Positions 1 through 6,281 of a stretch of DNA of 6,738 nucleotides are shown piece after piece. Every line of letters begins with the position of its first letter. Position 1 is the stretch's first letter. The DNA comes from a bacterium (GTDB lineage Bacteria > Bacillota > Clostridia > Oscillospirales > Acutalibacteraceae). A program made the position numbers and the translations under genes. The stretch spans positions 1 through 6,738 of the forward strand of contig JAHKXX010000212.1 of NCBI GenBank assembly GCA_020627425.1, in the 5' to 3' direction. The notes under the pieces are model-generated. The model made no database searches and was not told where the DNA came from. It was given only the letters and a program-made list of their open reading frames with translations.

Positions 1-137
1 CACCGTCTCGAGTCTTTTTATTGTCCCTCTCAGTCCGCGTCACGGCGCTCAGGGCGCCGCTTAGCGCTACTTTATAGTAGAGGCGAGTATATTTTTCCAC
101 TCTACTCATTGTCACTAAGTAAGCAGTACAGCGAGTA

Positions 138-171
138 TGACGTGAATATCTCACGATCATTATTATTTTTT
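138..171 (+). terminator. Possible weak rho-independent terminator
   Basis: TGACGTGA (138-145) can pair with TCACGATCA (151-159) as an eight-base-pair stem with one bulged A (156) and a five-base loop ATATC. A T-rich run, TTATTATTTTTT, follows directly at 160-171. The stem is short and the T-run interrupted, so it would be weak. It would suit a rightward gene ending left of the window, but no such gene is visible. Confidence 0.35.
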
Positions 172-192
172 CAGTCTTAAGTTTTCAGTCTT
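168..192. repeat. Short tandem direct repeat, 14-base period
   Basis: The 11-mer TTTTCAGTCTT occurs at 168-178 and again at 182-192, a tandem duplication with a 14-base period (TTTTCAGTCTTAAG, then TTTTCAGTCTTCAG). The 8-mer CAGTACAG follows at 193-200 and also occurs at 124-131, and GCGAGTAT occurs at 83-90 and 131-138. This looks like slippage-type intergenic sequence. No function is evident. Confidence 0.5.
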
Positions 193-282
193 CAGTACAG
201 TGTTAAACTGTCCTTATATAAAAGCTTGATACACAAAAAAGAATAGACAAATATACTTGTTTCTACTCCAAACCAGCGTCAA

Positions 283-410
283 GTGCCGTCCTGTGCGGCA
301 CGGCGCGGATGGCGCACGAATATAAACCCAACTCGTACGCGTGCCAACAAAGTAGGCGGTAACACTAACTTTAGTGCGCGAATTGCTCAGCGCGAGCACG
401 CGCCGCCGCT
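283..410. repeat. GC-rich block of nested inverted repeats (possible structured RNA or intergenic repeat element)
   Basis: Seen directly: GTGCCG (283-288) with CGGCAC (296-301); the palindrome CACTAA-CT-TTAGTG (363-376); and a ten-base-pair hairpin in which GCGCG (376-380), bulge AAT, TGCTC (384-388), loop AGCGC pairs with the continuous arm GAGCACGCGC (394-403). GCGG at 356-359 can also pair with CCGC at 406-409 and so enclose the last two hairpins as a small junction. The block is GC-rich against an AT-rich flank. It sits directly upstream of the -35 box of the aminotransferase promoter. It could be a dispersed intergenic repeat, a small RNA or a regulatory region; the sequence alone does not decide. 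Confidence 0.4.
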
Positions 411-438
411 TGCAAGGGAGAGGAAGATGTGGTAGAAT
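410..438 (+). promoter_or_regulatory. SigA-type promoter of the aminotransferase-trpS-lipid kinase operon
   Basis: TTGCAA at 410-415 (-35) is separated by exactly 17 bases from TAGAAT at 433-438 (-10). TGG directly before the -10 box supplies an extended -10 motif (TGn). Transcription would start near 445, giving a leader of about 35 bases before the ATG at 480. No other promoter is apparent inside the tightly packed operon. Confidence 0.65.
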
Positions 439-464
439 AGTATACGGATTTTTAAATTTTAGTA

Positions 465-482
465 AAGAAGATGAGATATATG
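465..482 (+). promoter_or_regulatory. Ribosome binding site deciding the aminotransferase start
   Basis: The purine run AAGAAG at 465-470 touches the in-frame ATG at 471, which makes that ATG a poor start. It lies nine bases before the next in-frame ATG at 480, a workable spacing. The protein then begins MEYVLSERVK, as is usual for this family. Confidence 0.5.
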
Positions 483-1670
483 GAATATGTATTATCCGAA
501 AGAGTAAAAACACTGAAACCGTCGGCAATAAGAGAAATATTCAAGTATGCAGCAGACCCCGAGGTCATATCGCTTTCGGCAGGTAATCCTGCACCCGAGG
601 CGTTCCCTGCAAAAGAAATAGCAGAGATCTCGGCAAAAATATTTTCCGAAAACCCCATAGCGGCACTCCAGTACAGCGTGACGGAGGGCTATTCTCCGCT
701 GAGACAGGCTGTCGGCAGCTTTATGAAGGAAAAGTATAATATAGGCTCTGATGATGACGAGCTGATCATTACCTCTGGCGCACAGCAGGTTATGGATCTT
801 GTGACAAAATCCACTGTAAATGAGGGAGATACCGTTATCTGTGAGGCTCCGAGCTTTATCGGGTCGCTCAACTCCTTCAGGTCTTATAACGCCCGCCTGT
901 GCGGTATTCCGCTGGAGTCGGACGGTATGGATATAGAGTGCCTCGAAAAAGCACTGCAAACCGAAAAAAACGTAAGATTTATCTATATAATAGCAAACTT
1001 CCAGAACCCCTCGGGAGTTACTACAAGTATTGAAAAACGCCGCAGGATATACGAGCTTGCAAAAAAATACGGCGTTATGATACTGGAGGATAACCCCTAT
1101 GGCGAGCTGAGAATAAAGGGAGAGGACGTGCCATCTATAAAATCCTTCGATACGGACGGGAAAGTAGTATATGCAGGCTCCTTCTCAAAAATACTTGCGC
1201 CCGGTATGCGCCTCGGCTTTGTGATAGCACCGAAGGAAATTGTACAAAAAATGATCGTCTGCAAACAGGGTGAGGATGTCCATACAAATATCTGGGCGCA
1301 GATGGTAGCCCACAGATTTATGACGGAATATGACTTTGAGGGTCATCTTGAAATGATAAGAAGTGTGTACAGAAAAAAAGCTCAGCTTTGTACAGAGCTG
1401 CTGGATCGCTATCTTGTGCCGAATAAGATAAGCTATCAGCCGATAGAGGGCGGACTGTTTATCTGGTGCAGACTGCCGGAGGGCGCGGATATGACAGCCT
1501 TCTGTAAGGAAGCAGTAAAAAGAAAGGTATGCGTAGTACCCGGAAATGCGTTCCTCACGGACGAGAGCGAACAGAGCAGCTGCTTTAGAATAAATTTCAG
1601 TACGCCTACCGATGAACAGCTTACAAAGGGTATACAGATACTCGGAACACTTGCAAAGGAGATACTTTAA
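480..1670 (+). CDS. PLP-dependent class I/II aminotransferase (2-aminoadipate / aromatic aminotransferase-like)
   Basis: Cytoplasmic fold-type I aminotransferase of 396 residues, moving amino groups between an amino acid and a 2-oxo acid through pyridoxal phosphate. Visible landmarks: SGAQQ near residue 100 (cofactor phosphate region), N176 in FQNPSG, D204 and Y207 in EDNPYGE (D204 contacts the PLP ring nitrogen), the Schiff-base lysine K237 in SFSKILAPGMRLGF, and R370 in FRINFS, which holds the substrate carboxylate. The SFSK-APGMRLG and GAQQ signatures match the LysN/ARO8 group and the catalytic half of MocR regulators. The N-terminal GntR DNA-binding domain of MocR is absent, so this is a free-standing enzyme. 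The substrate cannot be read from sequence; 2-aminoadipate, aromatic or branched-chain amino acids are all possible. An in-frame ATG at 471 would add three residues. It is first gene of the operon, one base before trpS; that neighbour hints at aromatic amino acids but does not prove it. Confidence 0.9.
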   Translation: MEYVLSERVKTLKPSAIREIFKYAADPEVISLSAGNPAPEAFPAKEIAEISAKIFSENPIAALQYSVTEGYSPLRQAVGSFMKEKYNIGSDDDELIITSGAQQVMDLVTKSTVNEGDTVICEAPSFIGSLNSFRSYNARLCGIPLESDGMDIECLEKALQTEKNVRFIYIIANFQNPSGVTTSIEKRRRIYELAKKYGVMILEDNPYGELRIKGEDVPSIKSFDTDGKVVYAGSFSKILAPGMRLGFVIAPKEIVQKMIVCKQGEDVHTNIWAQMVAHRFMTEYDFEGHLEMIRSVYRKKAQLCTELLDRYLVPNKISYQPIEGGLFIWCRLPEGADMTAFCKEAVKRKVCVVPGNAFLTDESEQSSCFRINFSTPTDEQLTKGIQILGTLAKEIL

Positions 1671-1671
1671 A

Positions 1672-2685
1672 ATGCCTGAGACAGAAATAAAAGAAAAAAA
1701 GAAGATAATACTGAGCGCTATACAGCCGAGCGGCACCTTTACCCTCGGTAATTATCTGGGGGCGCTCAGAAACTGGGTAAGACTTCAGGACGACTATAAC
1801 TGTATTTTTGCAGTTGCAGACCTGCACGCGATAACCGTAAGACAAGACCCTAAGGTGTTTAAGAAAAATATCCTTGACGCATACGCACTGCTCCTTGCCT
1901 GCGGTATAGATCCGGAAAAAAGCCCGACTTTTATACAGAGCCACGTTCCTACTCATGCACAGCTTGCGTGGGTGCTGAACTGCTATACTCAGTTCGGCGA
2001 GCTGTCAAGAATGACTCAGTTCAAGGATAAATCGCAAAAGCACGCCGATAACGTAAACGCAGGACTGTTTACCTATCCGTCGCTGATGGCTGCCGATATA
2101 CTTCTGTATAAAGCCGATATGGTTCCTGTAGGAGCAGACCAGAAGCAGCACCTTGAGATCGCAAGAAACATAGCCGAACGCTTTAACGGTATATACGGAA
2201 ACACCTTTACGCTGCCCGAACCATATATAGCAAGCACAGGCGCAAGAGTTATGTCGTTGCAGGATCCTACGAGGAAGATGTCAAAGTCCGACGAAAACAC
2301 CAACGCATGGGTAGCGCTTCTCGATAAGCCCGAGACGATAATGAAGAAGTTCAGGCGCGCCGTTACCGACTCCGAGGCAGTAGTACGCGTAGGCGAGGGT
2401 AAGGACGGTATAAACAACCTGATAGGAATAATGAGCGTTATAACGGGAAAGACAAGTGAAGAAATAGAAAAAGACTTCGAAGGCAAGGGCTACGGAGATT
2501 TTAAAACGGCAGTAGGCGAAGCCGTTGTTGAAGAGTTGAGACCTATACAGCAGCGCTTTGACGAGCTTATAAAAAACAAAGATTACCTCGAGGAGCAGTA
2601 CAAGAAGGGTGCAGAGTTTGCGCTCAGAATATCACAGCGTACCCTTGACAAGGCTATGAAGAAGATAGGCTTTGTTCTGAGGTAA
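1672..2685 (+). CDS. trpS: Tryptophanyl-tRNA synthetase
   Basis: Class Ic aminoacyl-tRNA synthetase that activates L-tryptophan with ATP and charges tRNA-Trp in the cytoplasm. The 337 residues fit the usual bacterial length of about 330. After a short lysine-rich start come AIQPSG and GNYLGA (residues 26-31, the HIGH-equivalent ATP motif), then VPVGADQKQHLE (151-162, a hallmark of TrpS) and KMSKS (202-206, the second ATP-binding loop). The C-terminal helical anticodon-recognition region is complete. The start chosen is the ATG at 1672, with AAAGGAGA at 1656-1662 about ten bases upstream. The frame is open 20 codons further, but that part overlaps the aminotransferase gene and does not resemble TrpS. 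One base separates it from the aminotransferase stop, so the two are surely cotranscribed. No T-box leader precedes the gene or the operon, so tRNA-sensing attenuation is not supported here. Confidence 0.97.
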   Translation: MPETEIKEKKKIILSAIQPSGTFTLGNYLGALRNWVRLQDDYNCIFAVADLHAITVRQDPKVFKKNILDAYALLLACGIDPEKSPTFIQSHVPTHAQLAWVLNCYTQFGELSRMTQFKDKSQKHADNVNAGLFTYPSLMAADILLYKADMVPVGADQKQHLEIARNIAERFNGIYGNTFTLPEPYIASTGARVMSLQDPTRKMSKSDENTNAWVALLDKPETIMKKFRRAVTDSEAVVRVGEGKDGINNLIGIMSVITGKTSEEIEKDFEGKGYGDFKTAVGEAVVEELRPIQQRFDELIKNKDYLEEQYKKGAEFALRISQRTLDKAMKKIGFVLR

Positions 2686-2698
2686 CTGAGCTTTATTT

Positions 2699-2714
2699 AG
2701 GAGGTGTTCATTTG
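2699..2714 (+). promoter_or_regulatory. Strong ribosome binding site fixing a TTG start
   Basis: AGGAGGTG at 2699-2706 is a near-perfect match to the 16S rRNA tail. It sits seven bases upstream of the TTG at 2712. No ATG in the right frame lies near, so TTG is taken as the start of the lipid kinase. Confidence 0.8.
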
Positions 2715-3638
2715 AGCAAAAAGAAAAACAGAAGAAATACCCCTAAAAAAAGAATAATGCTGATAGTGAACCCTAAGGCGGGAATGAAGAGAAAAAAGGC
2801 GAACGTTCAGGACATAGCCGATTATCTGGCAAAGAATAAATACGAGGTAGCGATATACTTTACGAGTCTTGAATACGGAGCGGAATTTTTGACCACGGAG
2901 CACGCAGGAGATTTTGATATTGTAGCCTGCTGCGGCGGCGACGGCACTGTAAACGAATGTGTAAGAGGTCTTGTCAAAATGAAGAAAAAGCCCGAGCTGG
3001 GATATATCCCGGCAGGCTCGACAAATGATCTTGCAAATTCTCTCGATCTGCCAAAAAATGCCAAAAGAGCCGCAAAGACTATTATCACCGAGAAGGCACT
3101 GCCGTTTGATATAGGCAGCTTTGACGACGGCTGGTTTGTCTATATCGCGTCCTTTGGCGCTTTTACGGAGCTTTCCTACAATACTCCCCAAAAGGCGAAG
3201 AATATATTCGGGCATGCCGCATATATGCTTGGTGTTATGCGCTCTATGAGAAATATCAGGACGCACCATGTAAGGATAGAGGCAGACGGCGAGATAATTG
3301 AGGGAGATTATATTTTCGGCGCGGTCATGAATTCCACATCAATAGCAGGTACGTTCAGACTTGATGATGAACTGGTCGATTTTTCCGACGGCAAGTACGA
3401 GCTGCTGCTGATAAAGCACCCAAAGACTCTCGGTAATGCTATAGCCGTATCGCTGTCTATGATGAACAAGACCTATAGGCACGAGCTTATCACACTGAAG
3501 CACGCGTCCGAGTTTATAATCGAAACAGACGAGCCGCTTGACTGGGCACTGGACGGAGAGCGAAGACGCGGCGGACAGACTGTCAGGATACACAACAATA
3601 AGCACGCAGTAAGTATAATAAGAAAGAATAAAAACTAA
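2712..3638 (+). CDS. Diacylglycerol kinase family lipid kinase (DgkB/YegS/BmrU type)
   Basis: ATP-dependent lipid kinase of 308 residues with the DAGK catalytic fold; family members phosphorylate diacylglycerol or related lipids at the inner face of the membrane, for example recycling diacylglycerol to phosphatidic acid. Visible: a basic N-terminus (residues 1-14), IVNPKAG (18-24), the nucleotide-binding CGGDGTVNE (GGDGT at 75-79), GYIPAGSTNDLA (97-108, where S103 replaces the more usual Thr), and the C-terminal LDGE (D281-G282-E283) that completes the active site. Length is normal for the family. The absence of membrane helices fits a soluble DgkB/YegS-type enzyme, not the small integral DgkA. 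Translation starts at TTG. It is the last gene of the operon, 26 bases after trpS and followed by an A-rich linker and a strong terminator. The exact lipid substrate cannot be told; a function linked to tRNA charging is not implied by position alone. Confidence 0.9.
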   Translation: MSKKKNRRNTPKKRIMLIVNPKAGMKRKKANVQDIADYLAKNKYEVAIYFTSLEYGAEFLTTEHAGDFDIVACCGGDGTVNECVRGLVKMKKKPELGYIPAGSTNDLANSLDLPKNAKRAAKTIITEKALPFDIGSFDDGWFVYIASFGAFTELSYNTPQKAKNIFGHAAYMLGVMRSMRNIRTHHVRIEADGEIIEGDYIFGAVMNSTSIAGTFRLDDELVDFSDGKYELLLIKHPKTLGNAIAVSLSMMNKTYRHELITLKHASEFIIETDEPLDWALDGERRRGGQTVRIHNNKHAVSIIRKNKN

Positions 3639-3656
3639 AAACTAAAAATTAAAACA

Positions 3657-3698
3657 AAAAACCCGGGTAACGGATCAATAACCGTTACCCGGGTTTTT
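3657..3698. terminator. Strong bidirectional rho-independent terminator
   Basis: ACCCGGGTAACGG (3661-3673) and CCGTTACCCGGGT (3682-3694) are a perfect 13-base inverted repeat around the loop ATCAATAA. Flanking A/T pairs extend the stem to 17 base pairs (3657-3673 with 3682-3698). Rightward, the stem ends in TTTTT for the lipid-kinase operon. Leftward, it is followed by a longer T-run (TTTTTTGTTTT), so it also ends the queH transcript. The stop codon of queH (3685-3687) lies inside the right arm. Confidence 0.93.
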
Positions 3699-4323
3699 GT
3701 CTGTTTTCGGCGTCGCGTCTTGAAAAAACGCAGCCGCAAAAATTCTGACGGTAAAGCTTAAAACGCGCTGACAGCTCTATAGAGCGCTTGTAGCCTCCGC
3801 GCTTTTTAAAATCGGAATACAGATACGGTATGCCGTACTCATCGCTAAGCTCTTTTCCGATAGCATTCAGTACCCCGCTGTCCTTCTGCGGACTGATGGA
3901 CAGGGTCGTAGTATAGTAGTCATAGCCGCCGCTTTTTGCGGCAGCGGCGCTCTCCCGGAGTCTCAGCCTGTAGCACCTGTGACAGCGTTCTCCGCGCTCC
4001 GGCTCGTTTTCAAGACCCTTTGCTATGCTGTAAAATGCAGCCGGGTCATATTTGCCCTCGATAAAGCCCACAGCAGGACACATCTCAGAAATAAGCCGTT
4101 TTATCTCCTCTACTCTGTGGCGGTACTCTTCCGGTGGAGAAATATTCGGATTATAGTAAAAAACCGTTATGTCAAAGTATTTGCACAGGTATTCGAGTAC
4201 ATAGCTGCTGCACGGAGCACAGCACGCATGCAGCAGCAGCCGCGGACGGGCTGATGCTTCGGTTATTTTTTTTATGGTATCGTCAAGCACAAGCTGATAA
4301 TTTACCTTTTGGGTCTGTTTCAT
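3685..4323 (-). CDS. queH: Epoxyqueuosine reductase QueH
   Basis: Cytoplasmic enzyme of 212 residues that reduces epoxyqueuosine to queuosine in the anticodon of tRNA-Asp, -Asn, -His and -Tyr, the last step of queuosine synthesis. It is the cobalamin-independent replacement for QueG (formerly DUF208). Seen: LLLHACCAPCSSYV (C34, C35, C38), FYYNPNISPPEEY (55-67), ERCHRCYRLRL (C114, C117), TTTLSISPQKD (138-148), SDFKKRGGYKRS (170-181) and LYRQNFCGCVFS (190-201; C196, C198). The family carries an iron-sulfur centre bound by such paired cysteines. The start is the ATG at 4323, preceded by GGAG at 4330-4333 six bases away. The frame stays open further upstream, but that part lies inside the neighbouring gene. 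The start overlaps that gene's stop as ATGA, indicating translational coupling. The last codons (Lys-Pro-Gly-stop) are written in the terminator stem. No other queuosine gene is in view. Confidence 0.95.
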   Translation of the reverse strand: MKQTQKVNYQLVLDDTIKKITEASARPRLLLHACCAPCSSYVLEYLCKYFDITVFYYNPNISPPEEYRHRVEEIKRLISEMCPAVGFIEGKYDPAAFYSIAKGLENEPERGERCHRCYRLRLRESAAAAKSGGYDYYTTTLSISPQKDSGVLNAIGKELSDEYGIPYLYSDFKKRGGYKRSIELSARFKLYRQNFCGCVFSRRDAENRQKPG

Positions 4324-6194
4324 TTGCTTCTCCGTTTTTGTTCGTTGAGCTTTGTTTTGGAAAGGGATACCTTCGGCTCGGGAAGCGTCGGATCGTTTTC
4401 TCCGTGCGGCAGGGTATTGACAGCCTTTCTGCTGCGAAGCACGAATAGTACCGCCAGAGCTATTATGACTACCAGACACGATATGATAATGCACATTATT
4501 ATATCGGAAAGGTTTGCTACACTTACATCAAAGCTAAGGTCTGCACTTGATGAGTTAAGACTTATGCTTACGGCGCCGGACTTGTCCGGAGTAAGCTCGG
4601 CATTGACTGTTGTAGGCTCTGTATCAGAGCCCTCGCCGGTCTCCTGCTGTGATACTGCCGTTAACGATTTTACTATATCGCCGTTTTTTGCTGTTATGTA
4701 GTAGTTGACGGGGGTGTCGATGTTTTTGCTGATTATCAGGGACGAAAAGTCTATATGATCCGTAAACTGCTTCATTGTGCGAAGGCGCATAAACTGCTTG
4801 TAGGAGGAGTAGGTAAGCTTGTTGCCGGTACCGAAAATATCGCCCATCTTTCTGTTTATCTCGTCCGCAGTTCCGCTGAAGGTGACGGTGCAAACCTTCT
4901 TTTCGCCGTCAAGGGATTCCACAGCGCCGATATCAATATTCTCAAAGTAGGATTTTGTATATTCGCAGGCCTCTATGCCTCCTGTAGCTATGTCATACTT
5001 AAAGATAACCGATTTCTGTATTTTGTCATCATCCAGCGGAGTGACATTTACATCAATGGACGACGCTGTATACTGCTTGCCGTCGTTTATCTTCAGCACC
5101 AGCAGAGCTTCATTGCTTTTTATTGCGACAAGGCTGCCGTATTTGTTGGAGCTTAGCAGATCCGTTGCCGCTGTCCATTCGGTGCCGTCATATATACGGC
5201 ACTCACCAAGCTCGGACGAGCCGTCAACGGAGTAGGAGTATTCAACCGGCACATTACCGCCGCCGATACCGAAATAATTTGAAAAATCGAGAGTCTCCGT
5301 GTAGGAATTCTGTTCCGCAAGGGGAGTAGAGCCTACAGACTTGTCCTCGTAGGAGACGTCGCAGTACACAGAGCTCAGGAGCTTATTTGTATAGCCTTCC
5401 AGTTGTTGCAGGGAAATATCGGTAAACTTTACGGTGTAAAGGTAGCTTTTGTTCTCGAGCAGCCAGTCGGCAGACTCTGCCGAAGGGTCGGTAATATCCT
5501 TAAAATACTTACTGAGAGTATCGCCGAGAGCGTCAAAGGTAGACTGCGAGATATTAAAAACTATGGTCCTGTCAAAGACAGAGCCTTTGTTTACTGTTTT
5601 TATCGTGATTTTTTGTACGGGCTGACCCTTCAGGGTGTTTACGGCGATCTTTTCGGTAGTATTGACCTTTTCATCGCCGAGAGCCGCCGTGGTTCTGGAT
5701 TCTTCCAGCTCCAGCTCGAGTCCCTCCAGCTTTTCCGTATGGGCGCCGTCGGCAATAAAGAACAGCAGATCCTTACTGGTAAAGCTTTCATTCAGCTTCC
5801 AGCCGGTCGTCAGAGCGTTGTTGGGGTTAGAGAAGGTAACGACGGTCTGTGTGCCGATAATATCAGAGGTTTTTTTGATATAATCGTGCAGAGAGTTAAA
5901 CTTCAGCTCGAAGGAGTAAGAGATAAGACCGTCCTTGATCATCTTGCTGTAGTTCATGCTGTCAGGGCAATATTTCTGAACAACCTTGTCAAGAGAGGAC
6001 TCCTTTTCCGAGCCGGAGGCTATTACGGAGTCAGGGAAGGTGACGACAAAGGAGCGACTGCCCTTAAATGATGAATTTATAGTCAGATCGGTTTTTATAT
6101 CTACCGCTTCGTTTTTTGGCTGACTGCATGAGGCGAAGGAAAGCACGCAGACAGCAAGAATAAAAAACAAAAGCAGTCTTACATATTTTGACAA
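4320..6194 (-). CDS. Large lipoprotein-like envelope protein with C-terminal membrane helix, function unknown
   Basis: I do not recognise a named family with confidence. The product has 624 residues from TTG at 6194 (627 from GTG at 6203; numbers below use the longer form). A basic start and hydrophobic stretch (8-22) lead to LSFASC, an acceptable lipobox with lipidated Cys26. A long Ser/Thr/Asp-rich extracellular part follows, then a Thr/Glu-rich linker (about 515-545), one membrane helix (568-589) and a positive cytoplasmic tail (590-627, ending KRRSK). The layout implies attachment at both ends. Three weakly similar modules are visible at about 96-150, 256-311 and 438-492. Each has a strand such as YTVKF, a helix, a strand such as LTYSS, and a [FY]T..[ILD]DFS-like element. 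The lipobox/beta-rich/C-terminal-helix layout recalls LppM/DUF3153 proteins, but this is only a suggestion. It is first gene of a leftward transcript and coupled to queH through ATGA. Confidence 0.85.
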   Translation of the reverse strand: MSKYVRLLLFFILAVCVLSFASCSQPKNEAVDIKTDLTINSSFKGSRSFVVTFPDSVIASGSEKESSLDKVVQKYCPDSMNYSKMIKDGLISYSFELKFNSLHDYIKKTSDIIGTQTVVTFSNPNNALTTGWKLNESFTSKDLLFFIADGAHTEKLEGLELELEESRTTAALGDEKVNTTEKIAVNTLKGQPVQKITIKTVNKGSVFDRTIVFNISQSTFDALGDTLSKYFKDITDPSAESADWLLENKSYLYTVKFTDISLQQLEGYTNKLLSSVYCDVSYEDKSVGSTPLAEQNSYTETLDFSNYFGIGGGNVPVEYSYSVDGSSELGECRIYDGTEWTAATDLLSSNKYGSLVAIKSNEALLVLKINDGKQYTASSIDVNVTPLDDDKIQKSVIFKYDIATGGIEACEYTKSYFENIDIGAVESLDGEKKVCTVTFSGTADEINRKMGDIFGTGNKLTYSSYKQFMRLRTMKQFTDHIDFSSLIISKNIDTPVNYYITAKNGDIVKSLTAVSQQETGEGSDTEPTTVNAELTPDKSGAVSISLNSSSADLSFDVSVANLSDIIMCIIISCLVVIIALAVLFVLRSRKAVNTLPHGENDPTLPEPKVSLSKTKLNEQKRRSK

Positions 6195-6210
6195 GCTTAC
6201 CACTCTCCTT
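6192..6210 (-). promoter_or_regulatory. Ribosome binding site favouring a TTG start over GTG
   Basis: On the minus strand AAGGAG occupies 6210-6205. The first possible start, GTG at 6203-6201, begins one base after it, too close for normal initiation. TTG at 6194-6192 lies ten bases away and is the better start. An in-frame stop (TAA) at 6215-6213 rules out anything further upstream. Confidence 0.65.
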
Positions 6211-6224
6211 ACTTATAATATATA

Positions 6225-6253
6225 ATTTTACTATTTTATTCGCGGCTTGTAAA
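6225..6253 (-). promoter_or_regulatory. Likely promoter of the lipoprotein-queH transcript
   Basis: On the minus strand TTTACA (6253-6248) and TAAAAT (6230-6225) are separated by 17 bases, each one mismatch from TTGACA and TATAAT. Transcription would start near 6218, leaving a very short leader before the ribosome binding site at 6210-6205. The surroundings are AT-rich, so a chance match is possible. Confidence 0.5.
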
Positions 6254-6281
6254 GAGAAAAATACAAATAATGATAGGCTGC

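Larger units (their letters stand above)
1..470. other. Non-coding left region, 470 bases, with small hairpins and a promoter at its right end
   Basis: No reading frame here has a credible start with a ribosome binding site or a recognisable product. The stretch divides into three parts. Bases 1-171 hold several small inverted repeats, the last followed by a T-rich run. Bases 172-270 are AT-rich with short direct repeats. Bases 271-420 are clearly GC-richer and full of nested inverted repeats, ending in the promoter of the aminotransferase operon. The left part is probably the 3' flank of a gene outside the window. I see no tRNA cloverleaf and no T-box signature, which is what one would look for upstream of a trpS operon. 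Confidence 0.6.

Noticed and set aside
271..470. T-box riboswitch in front of the aminotransferase-trpS operon
   Set aside because: A tryptophan T-box would be a natural expectation, but the conserved antiterminator sequence (AGGGTGG-ACCGCG type), a specifier loop and a terminator just before the gene are all absent. GTAGGCGGTAACAC near 352-365 resembles it only superficially.
214..528. Minus-strand open frame of 104 codons across the left non-coding block and the aminotransferase start
   Set aside because: It covers the operon promoter and the first codons of a certain gene, has no ribosome binding site, and its product is of odd composition without a recognisable domain. It is most likely chance in a GC-rich stretch.
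1612..1671. Upstream in-frame ATG extending trpS by 20 residues
   Set aside because: The extension lies inside the aminotransferase gene, lacks a ribosome binding site and does not look like TrpS, whereas AAAGGAGA sits at the right distance from the ATG at 1672.
3631..3660. A-rich tandem-like run (AAAAACTAAAAACT...) after the lipid kinase stop
   Set aside because: It is better explained as the A-flank/T-run of the bidirectional terminator than as a separate repeat element.
4324..4494. Upstream extension of queH by 57 codons
   Set aside because: The extension overlaps the C-terminal part of the envelope protein and is low-complexity and basic. The QueH family start fits the ATG at 4323 with its own GGAG site.
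5403..6071. Long plus-strand open frame of 222 codons opposite the envelope protein
   Set aside because: It is antisense to a gene with a clear signal peptide, membrane helix and repeats, has no plausible ribosome binding site, and its product shows no recognisable domain. It is a shadow frame.
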